Below are positions 34,298 to 45,703 of a stretch of 64,000 bases of DNA, in pieces. The notes below the pieces were generated by a model. The model was not told where the DNA came from and ran no database searches. It was given only the letters and a program-made list of their open reading frames with translations. Position numbers and translations under genes: made by a program. Source of the stretch: Papilionanthe hookeriana x Papilionanthe teres. Taxonomy: Eukaryota > Streptophyta > Magnoliopsida > Asparagales > Orchidaceae. How positions within the stretch are numbered: the stretch's first letter is position 1; each line of letters starts with the position of its first letter. Where the stretch lies: the NCBI GenBank assembly GCA_022702705.1, contig CM040433.1:19414682-19478681 (forward strand). The letters run 5' to 3'.

Positions 34298-34710
34298 ATA
34301 GCATGTGAAAAAGGTAGGAGAAGCTTGAGGATTAAAGGGCCTAATCAAAAATTAGTTCCACACCTGAGCTTTTTAAAGTATAAGATTTGAGAAAATCTTA
34401 AGCTTAAAAATATAATATAGTTAGTATTATTATTTTTAATAAATGTTTTTAAGTAAAGAAAATAAAATGCCTAACCCCTATATTTTGAAAAATTTACAAG
34501 CATTTCTGAATTAGATAGCAACACATATTTTCATACTCTTTCATCTAAGAGATTTCTAAACTTCAAATTGGTCTCATTTACTAAATTTTTTTTTAAATTG
34601 GACTACTACATTTCTAGAACAAAATTTTAGAAACTCCTAAAGAAACTCATACACATGATTTGCTTATTTGGTTTTTAATGATTATAGTGTTACTTGAGGA
34701 CAAGTAATGT

Positions 34711-34727
34711 TTAAGTTTGAGGGATTT
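34711..34727 (+). other. N1 polypurine tract
   Basis: ttaagtttgagggattt directly precedes the 3' LTR and matches the taagtttgggggaa of A3. Confidence 0.8.
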
Positions 34728-35598
34728 TGATCTATGAAAAAAGTACCTATTTTTAGTGTTTAGTTCATGGCCACTTTATGAATATTTTTAATGATATTAC
34801 ACTATAAAAGAAGGTATTTTGCATAATTTTGCATATTTTTGTTTTCAAGTATAAAAATATGATTTTAGAGAAAATGAAGCAAAAACTATGCAATTTTGAG
34901 CCAAAATGAGCAAGAAAAACAAATTCTAACTTAGCACATATTGATATGTCTTTCTATGCTTAATATCTTTTATATTTCTCACATGTTTTTGAATGAAATT
35001 ATACTTTTGATAAAAGGTTGTTTTTATGTCTATCTTGTAGGTGAAGATGTTAGGAATGCATCGCAACTGAAATGGGGCGAAACAGAGTTGAAACGGAGCC
35101 AAATGGAGCAAAATGGTGGAGCTGCGCACAGGGTGACGCCTAGGTGCCAAACCCGGCGCCCAGGCGCCAGTGACGACGAGAAAACAGCGCCTAGGCACCA
35201 GAATCAAGTCTTAGGCACCAGAATCATCCAGAAACGGTTATTGGACGGATTTTTGACGACTGTGGGAGTTATTTTGACGGTGTTAAGTAGTTTCTAGGCC
35301 TTCTAGAAGCCTGGAAGTTATTCCTAATATATAGGACATGTGATACAATGAATCTAGACACATTGGAGCGGTTTAAATCACGAAGAGGTACGATCCAAAG
35401 TGAAGGGGTGCGACTGTTTTGGGCACGGAGTCTGGCGCCTAGGCGCCAGAGTCGGTTTCTAGAAGATTCAATGAATGTGGACTACTTTTGAAGAGGTGCC
35501 TTAAGCAACCCTTGGTCATTTTCAGAACTCTATAAATAGAAGATATTTCTACAGGAAGAAGTGCCTCTATTGCCTCTCTCTCTCTCGTGTCTCTTCTT

Positions 35599-35650
<52 letters not shown>

Positions 35651-37075
35651 CCCTTAGTTATTTTAGTCATTTTAGAGTCATGAAGATGTAGATTTTTACA
35701 TCTTATGGAGAGATTGGTGAGGGATTTTGAGATATTTATGTAAGGAATGTACGAGCGGCGCATGGATCGATGGGAGACTTTGGTGGAGAGATCTTCTTCT
35801 TTCCTTCAAAGGGAAAAAGCTAAGTATTGTGTTCTTCATTCTCTTGTAATTGTTGTAAACACTTTCTAGTAGATTTTCTTTGTTTTAAACCAAGTTTTCT
35901 GTCGTGATTTATCCATGCTTCATTAGTAATTTTCTTTACTCTTTCTTTTAATATGAAGTAGTGGCATGTGTGGGAAAATCATTTTTATGATAAAATTATC
36001 TATTAGATGCTTCTAGGTGACATATAGTTGCATAAATATAATAGAAAATTAATGAAATAAGTTCCTTGTTGGCACTTAAATTATTACATAATTCTATCAA
36101 CCCTTTTACTTCTTATGCCATTATTTTCATTAACTTTTATTTTGTAATGAAATAGATGCATGTTTAGGAATTAAGATTTTCTTAGATATTCTCTTATCAA
36201 ATTATGGTGATGATATTTATACCGGATCTTCATTTACTTTACAAATTAATCACTTGTATTGTTAAAACCTATTGAAGAACTCTGAGACCTATCCGGAGAA
36301 GAGTTCTTAACTAGTAGATATCACATGAATCCTTGGGTAGTCGAAGGCCTTGTGCGGGTTATTCAAGGTGAAGTGCAAATAAATAGGGAGATATTGTTTA
36401 TTGGGCGTAGAATTAATTAGTTTTTAGAGTGACAGACTAAATTCTAATAATTTGATTTATAGAAAGGGAACGGGTCACTGGTAAGGCCGACCATAGCCAC
36501 CCTTGGACATCTGGAAGTGTGAGCCTAGATTAACCCATTCTACTAATAAAACATCCTGAACCGATCTATAGATTAGCCAATGTTCTTTACACCTGGACCA
36601 AAGGGTAAAGAATAGGATTGCTTCTATTTGGCACTACTACATAAAATTCTAAGCATCTCTTTCCTACACATTATCTATGTAATTGCAAGAGAAAGGTAGT
36701 TTTTAATATCTCGAAATTCTTCAGACCAATTTATCCATAAGATATCTTTTTATTTAAGAACGTTATTTAGGATTAGTTATTAGAAAACCCATTTTAATCA
36801 ACATTCCAAATTTAGGCCTTATAGAAATAGACTAGAATTATCTTAAAGGATTGCTTACCTCGCTTCTCTATGAGATCGATATTGGGGTTATGAAAGAAAA
36901 CCCTATATTACTTGAAACGATACGTATACTTGCGTAGTACCCCTACTGTGTAAAATATTTTCTAAAATTTTACAACATTTTTATTTTATACACTAGCCGC
37001 TATTTATAAATTGGGTCAAGTTTTTGGCCATCTTTTGGAAGCAAAAAAATTACTGCGTTATTTGCTGTAGGGTCA
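34728..37075 (+). repeat. N1 3' LTR
   Basis: Begins TGATCTATGAAAAAAG, ends GTAGGGTCA. Very similar to 27180-29490; the main length differences are in the CT tract (35599-35648) and an added caagtcttaggcaccagaat near 35205. TATA box at 35531-35538; GC words at 35136-35220 and 35434-35447. Confidence 0.93.
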
Positions 37076-37118
37076 GTTGCCTCCCATAAAGCGCTTGGTT
37101 TAATATCGTTAGCCTGAC
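37076..37118 (-). repeat. Athila post-coding motif, A1 copy, split by N1
   Basis: On the + strand gttgcctcccataaagcgct then tggtttaatatcgttagcc; the outer part (tatgggttgc) is at 27170-27179. N1 and its duplication gttgc separate the halves. Confidence 0.88.
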
Positions 37119-38400
37119 AAATATTAGCATTATTCAGGATGAGTTAACATTAAAAACTCTTTAAAATTTTGTCATGACCCCACAAAATATGGTTTTAATC
37201 GATGCACATTAACTTTAAATATTCTTCCAATTTTAGTATCATCAAAATTGACAACTCCAAATTGATAAGCTTTTATAACAGTGAAAGGTCATATCCACCT
37301 AAATTTTAGTTTTCCAAGAAATAATCTTAATCTTGTATTATATAACAAAACTTCCTATTCAGGTTCAAATTTCTTTCTTATAATCTTCTGATCATGTCAT
37401 ATCTTCATATTCTCCTTATAAATTCTATCATTATCATAGGATGCATTTTTAATTTCTTCCAATTCATTATGTTGTAATAATCTTTTCTCACTAGCATCCT
37501 TTAAATTGAAATTAAACTCTTTTATCACAAAATATACTTTATGTTCCAATTCTACTGGTAAATGACAAGTCTTTCCAAAAATCAATCTATAAGAAGACAC
37601 TTCTATAGAAGTTTTAGAAGCAGTCCAATATGCCCATAATGCAGTATCTAATCTAGCATACCAATCTAATTTATGAGTATTTACAGATTTCTCTAAAATT
37701 CGTTTAATTTTGTGATTAGATACTTCAGCTAAACCACTAGTCTGGGGATGATAATGGGTAGAGATTATATGCATATTATTATATTTTTCAGTCAATATCT
37801 AAATCAGATTATTCCTAAAATGAGATCCACCATTAGTAATGATAACTCTCGATATTCCATATCTTGTAAAAATATTTTTCATTAAAAATTTTGAAACACT
37901 TCAAGCATCACACCTGGGTAAAGTTATTGTTTCAATTTATTTTAATACATAGTCCACTGCAATCATTATATATATATATATACACTCCCAAATGAAGGAA
38001 TAAATGGTCCCATAAAAACTAATCCCCAAACATCAAAGATCTCAACTTTCAAGGTAAAATTTAGGGGTATTTCATTTCTTCTAGAAATATTACTTTCTCA
38101 CTGACATCGATCACATGTTTTAATATATTTATTAACATCCCTAAAATGAGTAGTCCAATATAATCCAGATTATAAAATTTTATGTACAGTTTTGTCAGTT
38201 CCAAAATGTCCCCCAAATTCAGAATCATTGCATCTCTAAATAATTGGTTCAATTTATTCATAAGGTACACATCTCCTAGTAACTAGATCCTTGCATTATT
38301 TATATAAATATGGGTCATCCTAAAAGTAAAATTTAACATCATGCATAATTTGTTTTTGTTGTTGCTTTGTTAATCTAGGTAGTAAAATATCACGCACAAT
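37119..38400 (-). pseudogene. A1 integrase remnant
   Basis: Reading leftwards: the zinc-binding part with CNDSEFGGHFGTDKTVHKIL and CDRCQ near 38100-38240, a damaged catalytic core, then the open piece 37397-37795 (132 aa) with STHYHPQTSGLAEVSNHKIK (catalytic Glu present), WAYWTASKTSIEVSSYRLIF and GKTCHLPVELEHK. The C-terminus to 37119 includes a LFLGKLKFRW-like stretch. The core around 37800-38060 has several stops. It belongs to the same Athila group as A2. Confidence 0.8.
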
Positions 38401-38671
38401 ATAATTCACAACATCAGCATAACACGGTAAATTCCATTCCTTAATATTATAAAGTTGTTCATCAGGAAAAGTTTAAGTAATTTCATTTTCAAAATCAGAT
38501 AATTCATGTTGTTCCAGCCTAGATAAATGATCATATATTTGATTGTCATTTCTTGTTCTATCCACTATCATGAAGTCAAATTCTTCCAATAGAAGTACTC
38601 ATTTGATTAATATTGATTTAGCATCTTTATTTTGCATTAAATATTTGTTAGCAGAGTGGTTACGTATGTTG
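38401..38671 (-). pseudogene. A1 RNase H C-terminus, cut at 38671
   Basis: The - strand frame reads NHSANKYLMQNKDAKSI, EEFDFMIVDRTRNDNQIYDH and LSRLEQHEL. These match the same section of A2 (62330-62500). Homology ends near 38671, next to sequence beginning TGTTGTGGG, interpreted as the end of the A2 LTR. Confidence 0.7.
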
Positions 38672-38706
38672 TGGGACTTTTTAAAATTGCCAAAATTTAT
38701 GAACTC

Positions 38707-38737
<31 letters not shown>

Positions 38738-38928
38738 GAACCCCTAGGACCTTTTTCATTAAGATAAAGGGGTTAACAAACAAGTAATATGAGAGGGCTC
38801 AATGATGGAGCTCTACTCATAAGAAACAAAGAGCAAAAAAGATCAAACTAAAAGTACAAAAGATATGACAAAAGTAAAACATGCAACTAAAACTTTTTGA
38901 GTGGACGAGGTCGCCATGGCCTTCATCT

Positions 38929-40254
38929 TCATTCGGTTCTTGTAGTGAATTCAATAATCAAGCTTTGAAGTGATTCTCCATTACCAGGAGAGACCAAGGT
39001 GTCATCCATAAGATTCCCAGGTAGCATAGTACCCCCAGCCTTCTTCTTCCGCTGGGAGGTATACACTTGCCATTCTTCTGGGGAAGACTGGTCGGTTTGG
39101 ACCATAGAAGGAAGTGCAGTTGTGGTGGTAGGTACCAGTGTCTGTGTAGTAGCAGTAATCAGAGTACTGTTTGAAGCCTCAATAGTAGTAGATACATTCT
39201 CTGTCATCAGACTGTGAACATTCGCTTCATCCCTTTATTCAATCACGTCTAGGAGGGAAGCCTGAGCACCCTCCACAATAGGTGCTGCTCCAATAGAAGA
39301 AGGCTGAGAAGAAAGGGCAGCGGCCGCATCCTGACCTGCCAACAATTGATCTTGATCGACATGCTCTGAATCAGCATCAGTATTCTTTTGCACTGTGTCC
39401 TGTGTGGGCGTTGTTGTAGGTATTACAGGTACTGAGGAAGATGGAATATCCGTCACAGGAATGTGTGGCTTAGTAGCATTTGTACGTGGAGGTTTGAGAT
39501 TCGGATGCAGGTCGTAACACTGATGGTGGGAGTGACCAAACATACAACAATGGGTGCAGTAAAGAGGTACATGTTCAAGTTCAGCTGGTTGCCAAAAACC
39601 CCGATGCTGTGTGCCAATCCATAGTTCTTTCGGGAAGGGTAGTGTAATGTCCCATTCTATCAATATTCTAGCCTCAGAAGGTCTAGCTAAATGCTCTGTA
39701 GGCGGATCAGTTTGGTGGGGTTTTCTGCAAAAGTAAACAGAAGCTCTTGATCATAAAGATGAACCTGCAAATCTAGGAAATGCAACACACCAGAATGATA
39801 GGTGGTTCAGTACGATGGTCAAAATCTATGGTCCATTTTAGCACCTTCATCATCCGATTTTCTATACAAGGTATTGTTCTAGCAAACACTTGTGTGTAAT
39901 CTCCATCATCCGTTAATTGGATGTGAACGTGCTGACCATCCAATCTTCCAATCTTCTAACTCCCATTCAGCTTCATTTGCTCAATTTCCTTACGGATCAG
40001 TTCAAGTTTAGGATTACTGTAGAGGAACTTACCCACAAGAAACAACCGACAGGGTGCAACTAGGGTGGAGATCTCTTCCTCTGTGAGAAAGATTGCAGGT
40101 TTGCCGTCTTTACGTGATGCTTTTTTGAGAAACTTGGTTTCGAAGCCTTGCACGAATGCATCATGGAATCTCTGTGGGAACATGTTAGAACGTGAAGGAG
40201 CGTGAACGAGGTTGTCGCCGGTGAGGGCGTCGGCCTAAGATCAACGGAGGCCAT
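38929..40254 (-). pseudogene. LINE ORF1: DUF4283-type domain and zinc knuckle
   Basis: ORF1 proteins bind LINE RNA. Pieces: 39956-40183 with RLFLVGKFLYSNPKLELIRK (the start of the DUF4283-like domain), a broken middle with MMKVLKWTIDFDHRTEPPII (about 39800-39870), 39235-39663 with GTQHRGFWQPAELEHVPLYC and the knuckle C-x2-C-x4-H-x4-C (CTHCCMFGHSHHQC), and 38929-39207 with a Ser/Thr-rich tail and EEWQVYTSQRKKK. The first ATG in context is at 40254 but is out of frame with the domain. At least two stops and two frameshifts are present. Confidence 0.82.
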
Positions 40255-40416
40255 TTCTGCGGCTGCATAATACCTGCTGACAAGGTGAACCGTCGAGCTT
40301 TCAGCAGTGTCGCTGACTGGAGGGTAGTGTTGCAGGGTTCAAATGAAGAGAAGATGCAGGGATGGAGCGCAGCCAGCTCGATACAAACCTGAAGTCGAAT
40401 CGGGTGCAGTACAACA

Positions 40417-40495
40417 GCTCGACACGAACAGCAGGCAAGCGGCTCGACACAAACAGCAGGCAAGCGGCTCGACACAAACAGGTGAGTGGCTCAAC
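40417..40495 (+). repeat. 25-bp tandem repeat in the LINE 5' UTR
   Basis: Units beginning gctcgacac start at 40417, 40442 and 40467, with a variant at 40489. Short tandem arrays are common in LINE 5' UTRs. Confidence 0.8.
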
Positions 40496-40657
40496 ACCGG
40501 AGCGAGCATCCACCGGAGATGATGAAGACGCAGTGTCGATAGAGAAGATGATGCAGTTGTTGTGACGCACGCGAGTAGTAGAGGACCGTAGCAGACGCTA
40601 GGGTTCGCCATGCAGCGAAACCCTAACAGAGCCGCGGAGAAGATGGAGACGGCTCAT

Positions 40658-40660
<3 letters not shown>

Positions 40661-40733
<73 letters not shown>
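40661..40733. repeat. (AT)n microsatellite
   Basis: About 36 AT units at the LINE 5' end. A shorter tract at 38707-38733 lies at its 3' end. A similar (TA)n tract is in the A3 5' LTR at 45641-45699. Confidence 0.95.
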
Positions 40734-40738
<5 letters not shown>

Positions 40739-42327
40739 TTAGTTTTCTATTGAGTCACACAATTAAACGCAAGTATACGTATCGCTTAAGTAATACAGGG
40801 CTCTAATGGAGTCCTGGTTATCGATCCCACGAGGAGGTAATTAATTTGATAATGTAGCACAGAAATCTCTTCACGAATCACGTCACAATTGCAGGTAAAG
40901 AATAATAATAAAAGATGAACAAACAGTTGCAGTTACTAATTCTACCAAAGTACGTTCTAACTTAAAGTTAACTAACACAAGACTAAATTTATAACAAAAG
41001 TTCAATTGTAAGAAATAATCTTCCTCCTCTCCAATAATAATGTGATGATTTAGTGACAAAGATCAGTGATGCAAATGTATTGTGCCAAATAGTAGCATTC
41101 CTATTTTTTACCCTCTTCCAAGTGCATATAGAACATTGGCTAATCCTAAGTTCAGTCCCCAAATTCGTGGTTAGGCTAGGAGGATACTGACTCTCACTCC
41201 AGAGCTCCTACTTCCTTTCACCTGAAGTCTAACTCTTGGTTTGGTTTCCAAACCCTAGGACCAATTTGGGGATTTCAGCCTATCACTCGAAAATCTCCAA
41301 TACTATGCCCATCAAAATATATTTCCCTATTTATTTGCACCCAACCCCCATGAACTAAGTATCTCATTCATGGACATTGAATGTGACCATCACTTTTGTT
41401 GTGGAACTCATAATCCTTTCGGAACATATGTTTCACAACAAGTTTTAACAATTCAATTGGCTAGATCAAAAAGTAAATGAAGTACAAAGTGAAAAGGTCA
41501 TCACAAATTCTTCATAATAAATTAGCACATCATTTCCATATCACAACATCAACACATCACATGAAAAGGAGGAAGGCAAAGAAATCTACTCAAGACTCAT
41601 GAGGAAAAGAAAACAAAAGATGAATTATATATATATAAAATCAATGTCATACAAACAGAGTAAAGAAAAGACAACTTATCTCAAACTCTTCCCCAAGCAA
41701 ATCTCAAGGAATTCCTTTGACTCCTCTTCTTTCTTCACAACAACACAAAATTCTCTCTTTAGATAAGTAAAGAAGAAGAAATCTCTCACTTTTTCTCTCC
41801 TCCTACGCTCCTTAGAAGAGAACACACACAAACCTTAAATTGACTCTCTACACTACAATAATGAAAAGACACACTCACTCTTCTCTCACACACACTAAAT
41901 ACTCTCTCCCCATATTTAAAATTGGCTCTAAAATAGTTTGAATTTGGCTATAATTGATTTCCCAAGAGTTTCCTCAAGTATCCCTCCAAAATCCGGCCAA
42001 ATACATTGAATTTAGTTTAAAATCAAGATAGAGCGCAGTCCAGCGCAGGATATGGTGCTTTCCGGCACTATTTTCCACCTTCTGGTCAAAACTTTCTGTA
42101 AATTGGCGTGGTCTGAGGCTGGTGACAGCGTCATTCAGTGCTATCTCAATAAAATGTATTTTGCTTCATTCTGCTCCAAATTTGCTCCTTTTTGCTTCCT
42201 TTTGCTCCAAAGGTCTAAAATCATTGTACCTGTATGAAATCATGAAAATACATTTCTTTAAAGTGCAATATCATCAAAAATAGGTATGAAATGGACATTA
42301 AAAAGCTATTAAATTTTTAGTGGATCA

Positions 42328-42345
42328 AGATCCCCCAAACTTAAG
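42328..42345 (-). other. A2 polypurine tract
   Basis: On the - strand cttaagtttgggggatct immediately before the LTR start, as in N1 and A3. Confidence 0.8.
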
Positions 42346-43689
42346 TATTACTTGTCTTCAAGTAATTTAGTTAACAAAGAAAATGATCCACTGCAATGAA
42401 CTTTCTTTCTAGAATATCGTAATTTCAACTTAGATAAATACATTAGTAAAATTTTTAGAAAGATCTTTGAATAATTCAAGTACATTTTGTAGGTATAAGG
42501 CTATCTAGTCATCAAGTCTAAGAGTTCTAGCCTTCTATTTATTTCAAAAATGACTGTATATTGTCTTATTAAGGCACTTAAAAGGATTACATGAAAAGAA
42601 GATTATGAGAACACACTAGTAAAGATGCTAATCCATATATTTAAGTTCAGGAAAGTAATTAAGTTTTTCCCTTTAGGTAGGTCCAAGTGAAGCCAATTTT
42701 TTATTAGGCATCTCCTCAAGCTTCTCCTCACTTTTTTTTTCTTTTTTTTCTTTTTTCTCTTTTCTCTTCTTTCTTTTTCTTTTTTTATTTTTATTTTTTG
42801 CTTTTTCAAGTGATGATTACTATATCTGGATAGACTTTAATAATTTTAAACTTCACAATTCTCACCCTAAATTTGGAAGTTACCACAATCCTTTACCTTA
42901 TAGGCATTTCTTTAGCATATTATTGATTCATCATAGAGTCTCAATCATTTCCTTTCACATAAAATTTTAAGATTCTTAATATTTCAAACATACAGTTTTT
43001 CTTACTTTGAATAATTGACTATAGTCCTATTTTCTGATACCAAATATCTTAGCCTACAAAATTACTTTTCATTAACAAAAACTTTCATTCAAGTCCACTA
43101 ATGTACTCAAATAAAATCAAAATACAGTTATCTGAAATTGAGCTATATCACAGAAAATCATTTTAATAATTTTGAAAATACTTTTAAATGAGAACAACTA
43201 ATAGTTAATTCTTTCCCTCCCCCAAACTTAAATTTTTGAATATCAATAAGATTAGCATAGGTAGAAAGAAAAGATCTAAACATTTACATAACTCATACCT
43301 CAATATGTTGGGCTTTTCATGCCTTTGAAGTTAGGCAGGTCTTCTTCATCAATTTAAAATAGTAAGCCTGAAAAAAAAGAGCATTTCTACACATAAATAT
43401 ATGTTAGAAATTTGCATGGTGAAGAAGTTTGAGATCTTAAAACATAAAACATAAACTAAACACATAACACATTAACATCCAACAGTTACAATCACAGATT
43501 AAGCTAATAAACTAAAAACAATCACATTCCATTATCACATCACATCACATTTCCACATATTACAATTTAAAGTTCACCACAAATACAACCAAATACAAAT
43601 TACAGTACAAATACAAATTACAGTCTTAGGTACATCACAAATACATCAAAAAATACTAAATGAGATGATAATAAAAAATACTAAACTAT
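42346..43689 (-). other. A2 3' untranslated region
   Basis: No coding content. It holds a purine tract (42730-42807 on the - strand) and the conserved word ctatccagatatagtaatc (about 42815-42835), in the same order as N1 and A3. It ends at the stop region of downstream ORF 2. Confidence 0.7.
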
Positions 43690-44100
43690 TAATCATCATC
43701 TACAGGAGCTCCACCATCATCAGGTTCATCAGGCTGGTATAGTGTACTCAGGGTATGTAGGGAACACAACACTAGTGTCTCCCCTGAGGAATCTCATATG
43801 TGTGTCATGATAAACTACATCATATTCTCGCCACCGCACTTGATAATCATCATTTATCTTATTCCTTGCTTCTAGTCCCTCTACTTTGGTATTCAACTTT
43901 TCTAATTGATCCATAACATCATGCAGAGTAGGTTCCCTAGATGTAGATGGTCTCTCCTGACTAGAAGAAGGTACATCAACCTTCTTACTCCATTTCCATT
44001 CTACAAGGGCTTCATAGGTTTTCAAGTTTAATTTTCTTATTGTCTTCAGAGGGTGCACTACCTCATCATTATCTGCAGTTGCTACACTTGATTGAATACA
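43690..44100 (-). pseudogene. A2 downstream ORF 2, C-terminal half (separated by A3)
   Basis: The open stretch 43729-44121 on the - strand runs into the A3 LTR at its right end; the A2 part begins at 44100. It holds IRKLNLKTYEALVEWKWSKK, a Ser/Pro-rich section, a coiled-coil-like MDQLEKLNTKVEGLEARNK and the C-terminal YHDTHMRFLRGD, which resembles the end of the A3 ORF (YYDAQYSESLVRFLKGE). The N-terminal half lies at 57490-58180. The duplication ataca is at the break. Confidence 0.75.
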
Positions 44101-45637
44101 TGATTTACCTAAAAATACCAATTTTTATGCCTTATTTATGATTCAATTCTTAAGGATATTATGCTTTAATGAAAGGTATTTTCATGTTTTTGGATGTAGA
44201 TGATTAAAAAGGAGTCCAAGAAAGAAAAAGAAGCAAAAATGAGTAAAATGGAGCTTATGGAGCAAAATATTAGAATTATTGGCCTAGCACCAAGGCGCCA
44301 GAATCCGACGCCTAAGAGCCAGCTCGATACAGACGCTGTTAAGATTTTTTGATGATTTTAGGGAGTTATTTTGACGGAGTTAAGCGATTATTGGAGCTTC
44401 TAGAAGACTGGAAGTTACTCCTAATAAATAGGACATGTGATACAATGTATTTGGACACAAGGAAATGGTTTTAATCGTGAAGAGGTGTGATCCAAAGTGA
44501 AGAGGTGCGAAGACCTGGTCACGGAGTCCGGGGCCTAGGCGCCAGATCCCGGCGCCTAGGTGCGATAGTTACCTTCTAGAAGATGCATTGAATTTGGACA
44601 AATTTTAAAGAGGTGCCTTAAGCAACCCCTAGTCAAATTCAGAGCTCTATAAATAGGAGCCCATTCTACAGAGAAAATAGCCCCTTTTAGCACCTTCTCT
44701 CCCCCTCTAGTTTTACTTAGTTTTTTTAGTCTCTTCCACACTTAGGGAACCACTTTACTTTGTATATAGTGAGTTTATTTTGAGTATTTATTGTGTGTTG
44801 TTGCTATTGGAGTCTTTCATCATTGCTTTGGAGTCAGTAGAAGTCAGCGGATCACTTGAAGGAACACTTCAGATAAGTATTTGTACCTTGGTTCAAAGTT
44901 TTATAAATATATTTTGTTGTGTGATTTCAATGTGTTCTGAGTAGTTAGTTATCTTTCTCCTTTCAACTATGAAAAGTTAATAATAATTAAATTTTGTAGG
45001 AGAATTAAATTTAAAATGTTTAAAACATTGTGATGATATTAATACCTGATCTTAGTTTACTTTTTAAATTGGCCATTTAAATTGTTAAAACCTGTTGAAG
45101 AATTTTGAGACCTATCCGGAGATAAATTATTAACTAGTAGATATCACATGAATCCTTAGGTAATCGCGGACTATACGCGGGTTATTTAAGGTGAAGTGCA
45201 AATAAATATGAAGATATTATTTATTGGGCGTAAAATTAATTAGTTTTTAGAGTGACAGACTAAATTCTAATAATTTGGTTTATAGAAAGGGAACGAGTCA
45301 CTAGTAGGGCCGACCATAGCCACCCTTGGACATTTAGTAGTGTGAGCCTAGATTAACCCATTCTACTAATAAAACATCATGAACCAATCTATAGATTAGT
45401 CAATGTTCTTTGCACCTGGACCAAAAGGTAAAGGATAGGAATGCTTCTATTTGGCACAATACCATAATATAAATTCCCTACAAAAGATAATTATTCTAAA
45501 AATCTTGGATTAGTTGAAAAGGAGAAAGTGGTTTTTATACTTACATTGAATTTTAATTACTGCTTACTTTACTTTATTACTGCTTACTGTTTACTTGCTT
45601 ATAGTAAAAATTGTTAGTAAATTATATTTAAAAAAAA

Positions 45638-45703
<66 letters not shown>

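Larger units (their letters stand above)
32821..34727 (+). other. N1 3' untranslated region
   Basis: No ORF of note. It contains a (TGTGTT)n microsatellite at about 33287-33317, stretches shared with A3 (for example gttatgccttggtcttgactaaatttgtat), the conserved word ctatccagatatagtaatc (34206-34224) followed by a purine-only tract (34232-34297), and the sequence leading to the polypurine tract. Confidence 0.7.
27180..37075 (+). mobile_element. N1: complete non-autonomous Athila-type element (gag-protease plus novel ORF)
   Basis: LTRs of 2311 and 2348 bp flank 5237 bp of interior with an Athila-type primer site, gag, protease, an unknown 3' ORF, a long 3' UTR and a polypurine tract. RT, RNase H, integrase and the downstream Athila ORFs are absent, so enzymes must come from another element. 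The 5-bp duplication gttgc (27175-27179, 37076-37080) is perfect, and the LTRs are very similar, so it is among the younger insertions here. It interrupts A1 exactly within the post-coding motif. Confidence 0.92.
22123..38671 (-). mobile_element. A1: Athila-type Ty3/gypsy element, interrupted by N1 and cut by A2
   Basis: On the - strand, from right to left, it shows RNase H end, integrase, post-coding motif, two tandem downstream ORFs and a 3' LTR. N1 (27180-37075) is inserted in the motif. At about 38671 its RNase H homology stops at what appears to be the LTR end of A2, so its gag, protease and RT should lie beyond the window. The 5 bases left of its LTR are gcaac. All coding parts are broken. 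Confidence 0.82.
38733..40660 (-). mobile_element. Half-LINE: ORF1-only non-LTR retrotransposon
   Basis: On the - strand it starts with a C/T-rich 5' UTR typical of plant L1-type LINEs, then a broken ORF1, then within 200 bases a 3' end (cttaatgaaaaaggtcctag, ggggttcttttaat). No endonuclease or reverse transcriptase ORF2 is present; a MKMKAM-like start after ORF1 runs straight into 3' UTR. It lies between two (AT)n tracts, so its target duplication cannot be told from the microsatellite. It would have needed an autonomous LINE to move. Confidence 0.8.
38672..42327 (-). repeat. A2 3' LTR, split by a LINE
   Basis: The right end (TGATCCACT on the - strand, 42327) follows a polypurine tract. 40735-42327 aligns with the A1 LTR. 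The (AT)n tracts at 38707-38733 and 40661-40733 flank the LINE and are taken as one LTR tract split by it. The left end near 38667-38672 is inferred from where A1 homology stops and from a TG; it may be off by several bases. Without the LINE the LTR would be about 1.7 kb. TATA-like tttatatatata (- strand) near 41630. Confidence 0.65.

Noticed and set aside
38061..38270. 69-aa Leu/Ile-rich frame on the - strand
   Set aside because: Out of frame with the A1 integrase zinc-binding text on the same strand.
40417..40495. CRISPR-like short repeats
   Set aside because: Direct 25-bp units without spacers, in a plant LINE; no CRISPR in this genome type.
40185..40611. Overlapping 89-96 aa Cys/Ser-rich frames
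   Set aside because: They lie in the LINE 5' UTR and its 25-bp tandem repeat; no known domain.
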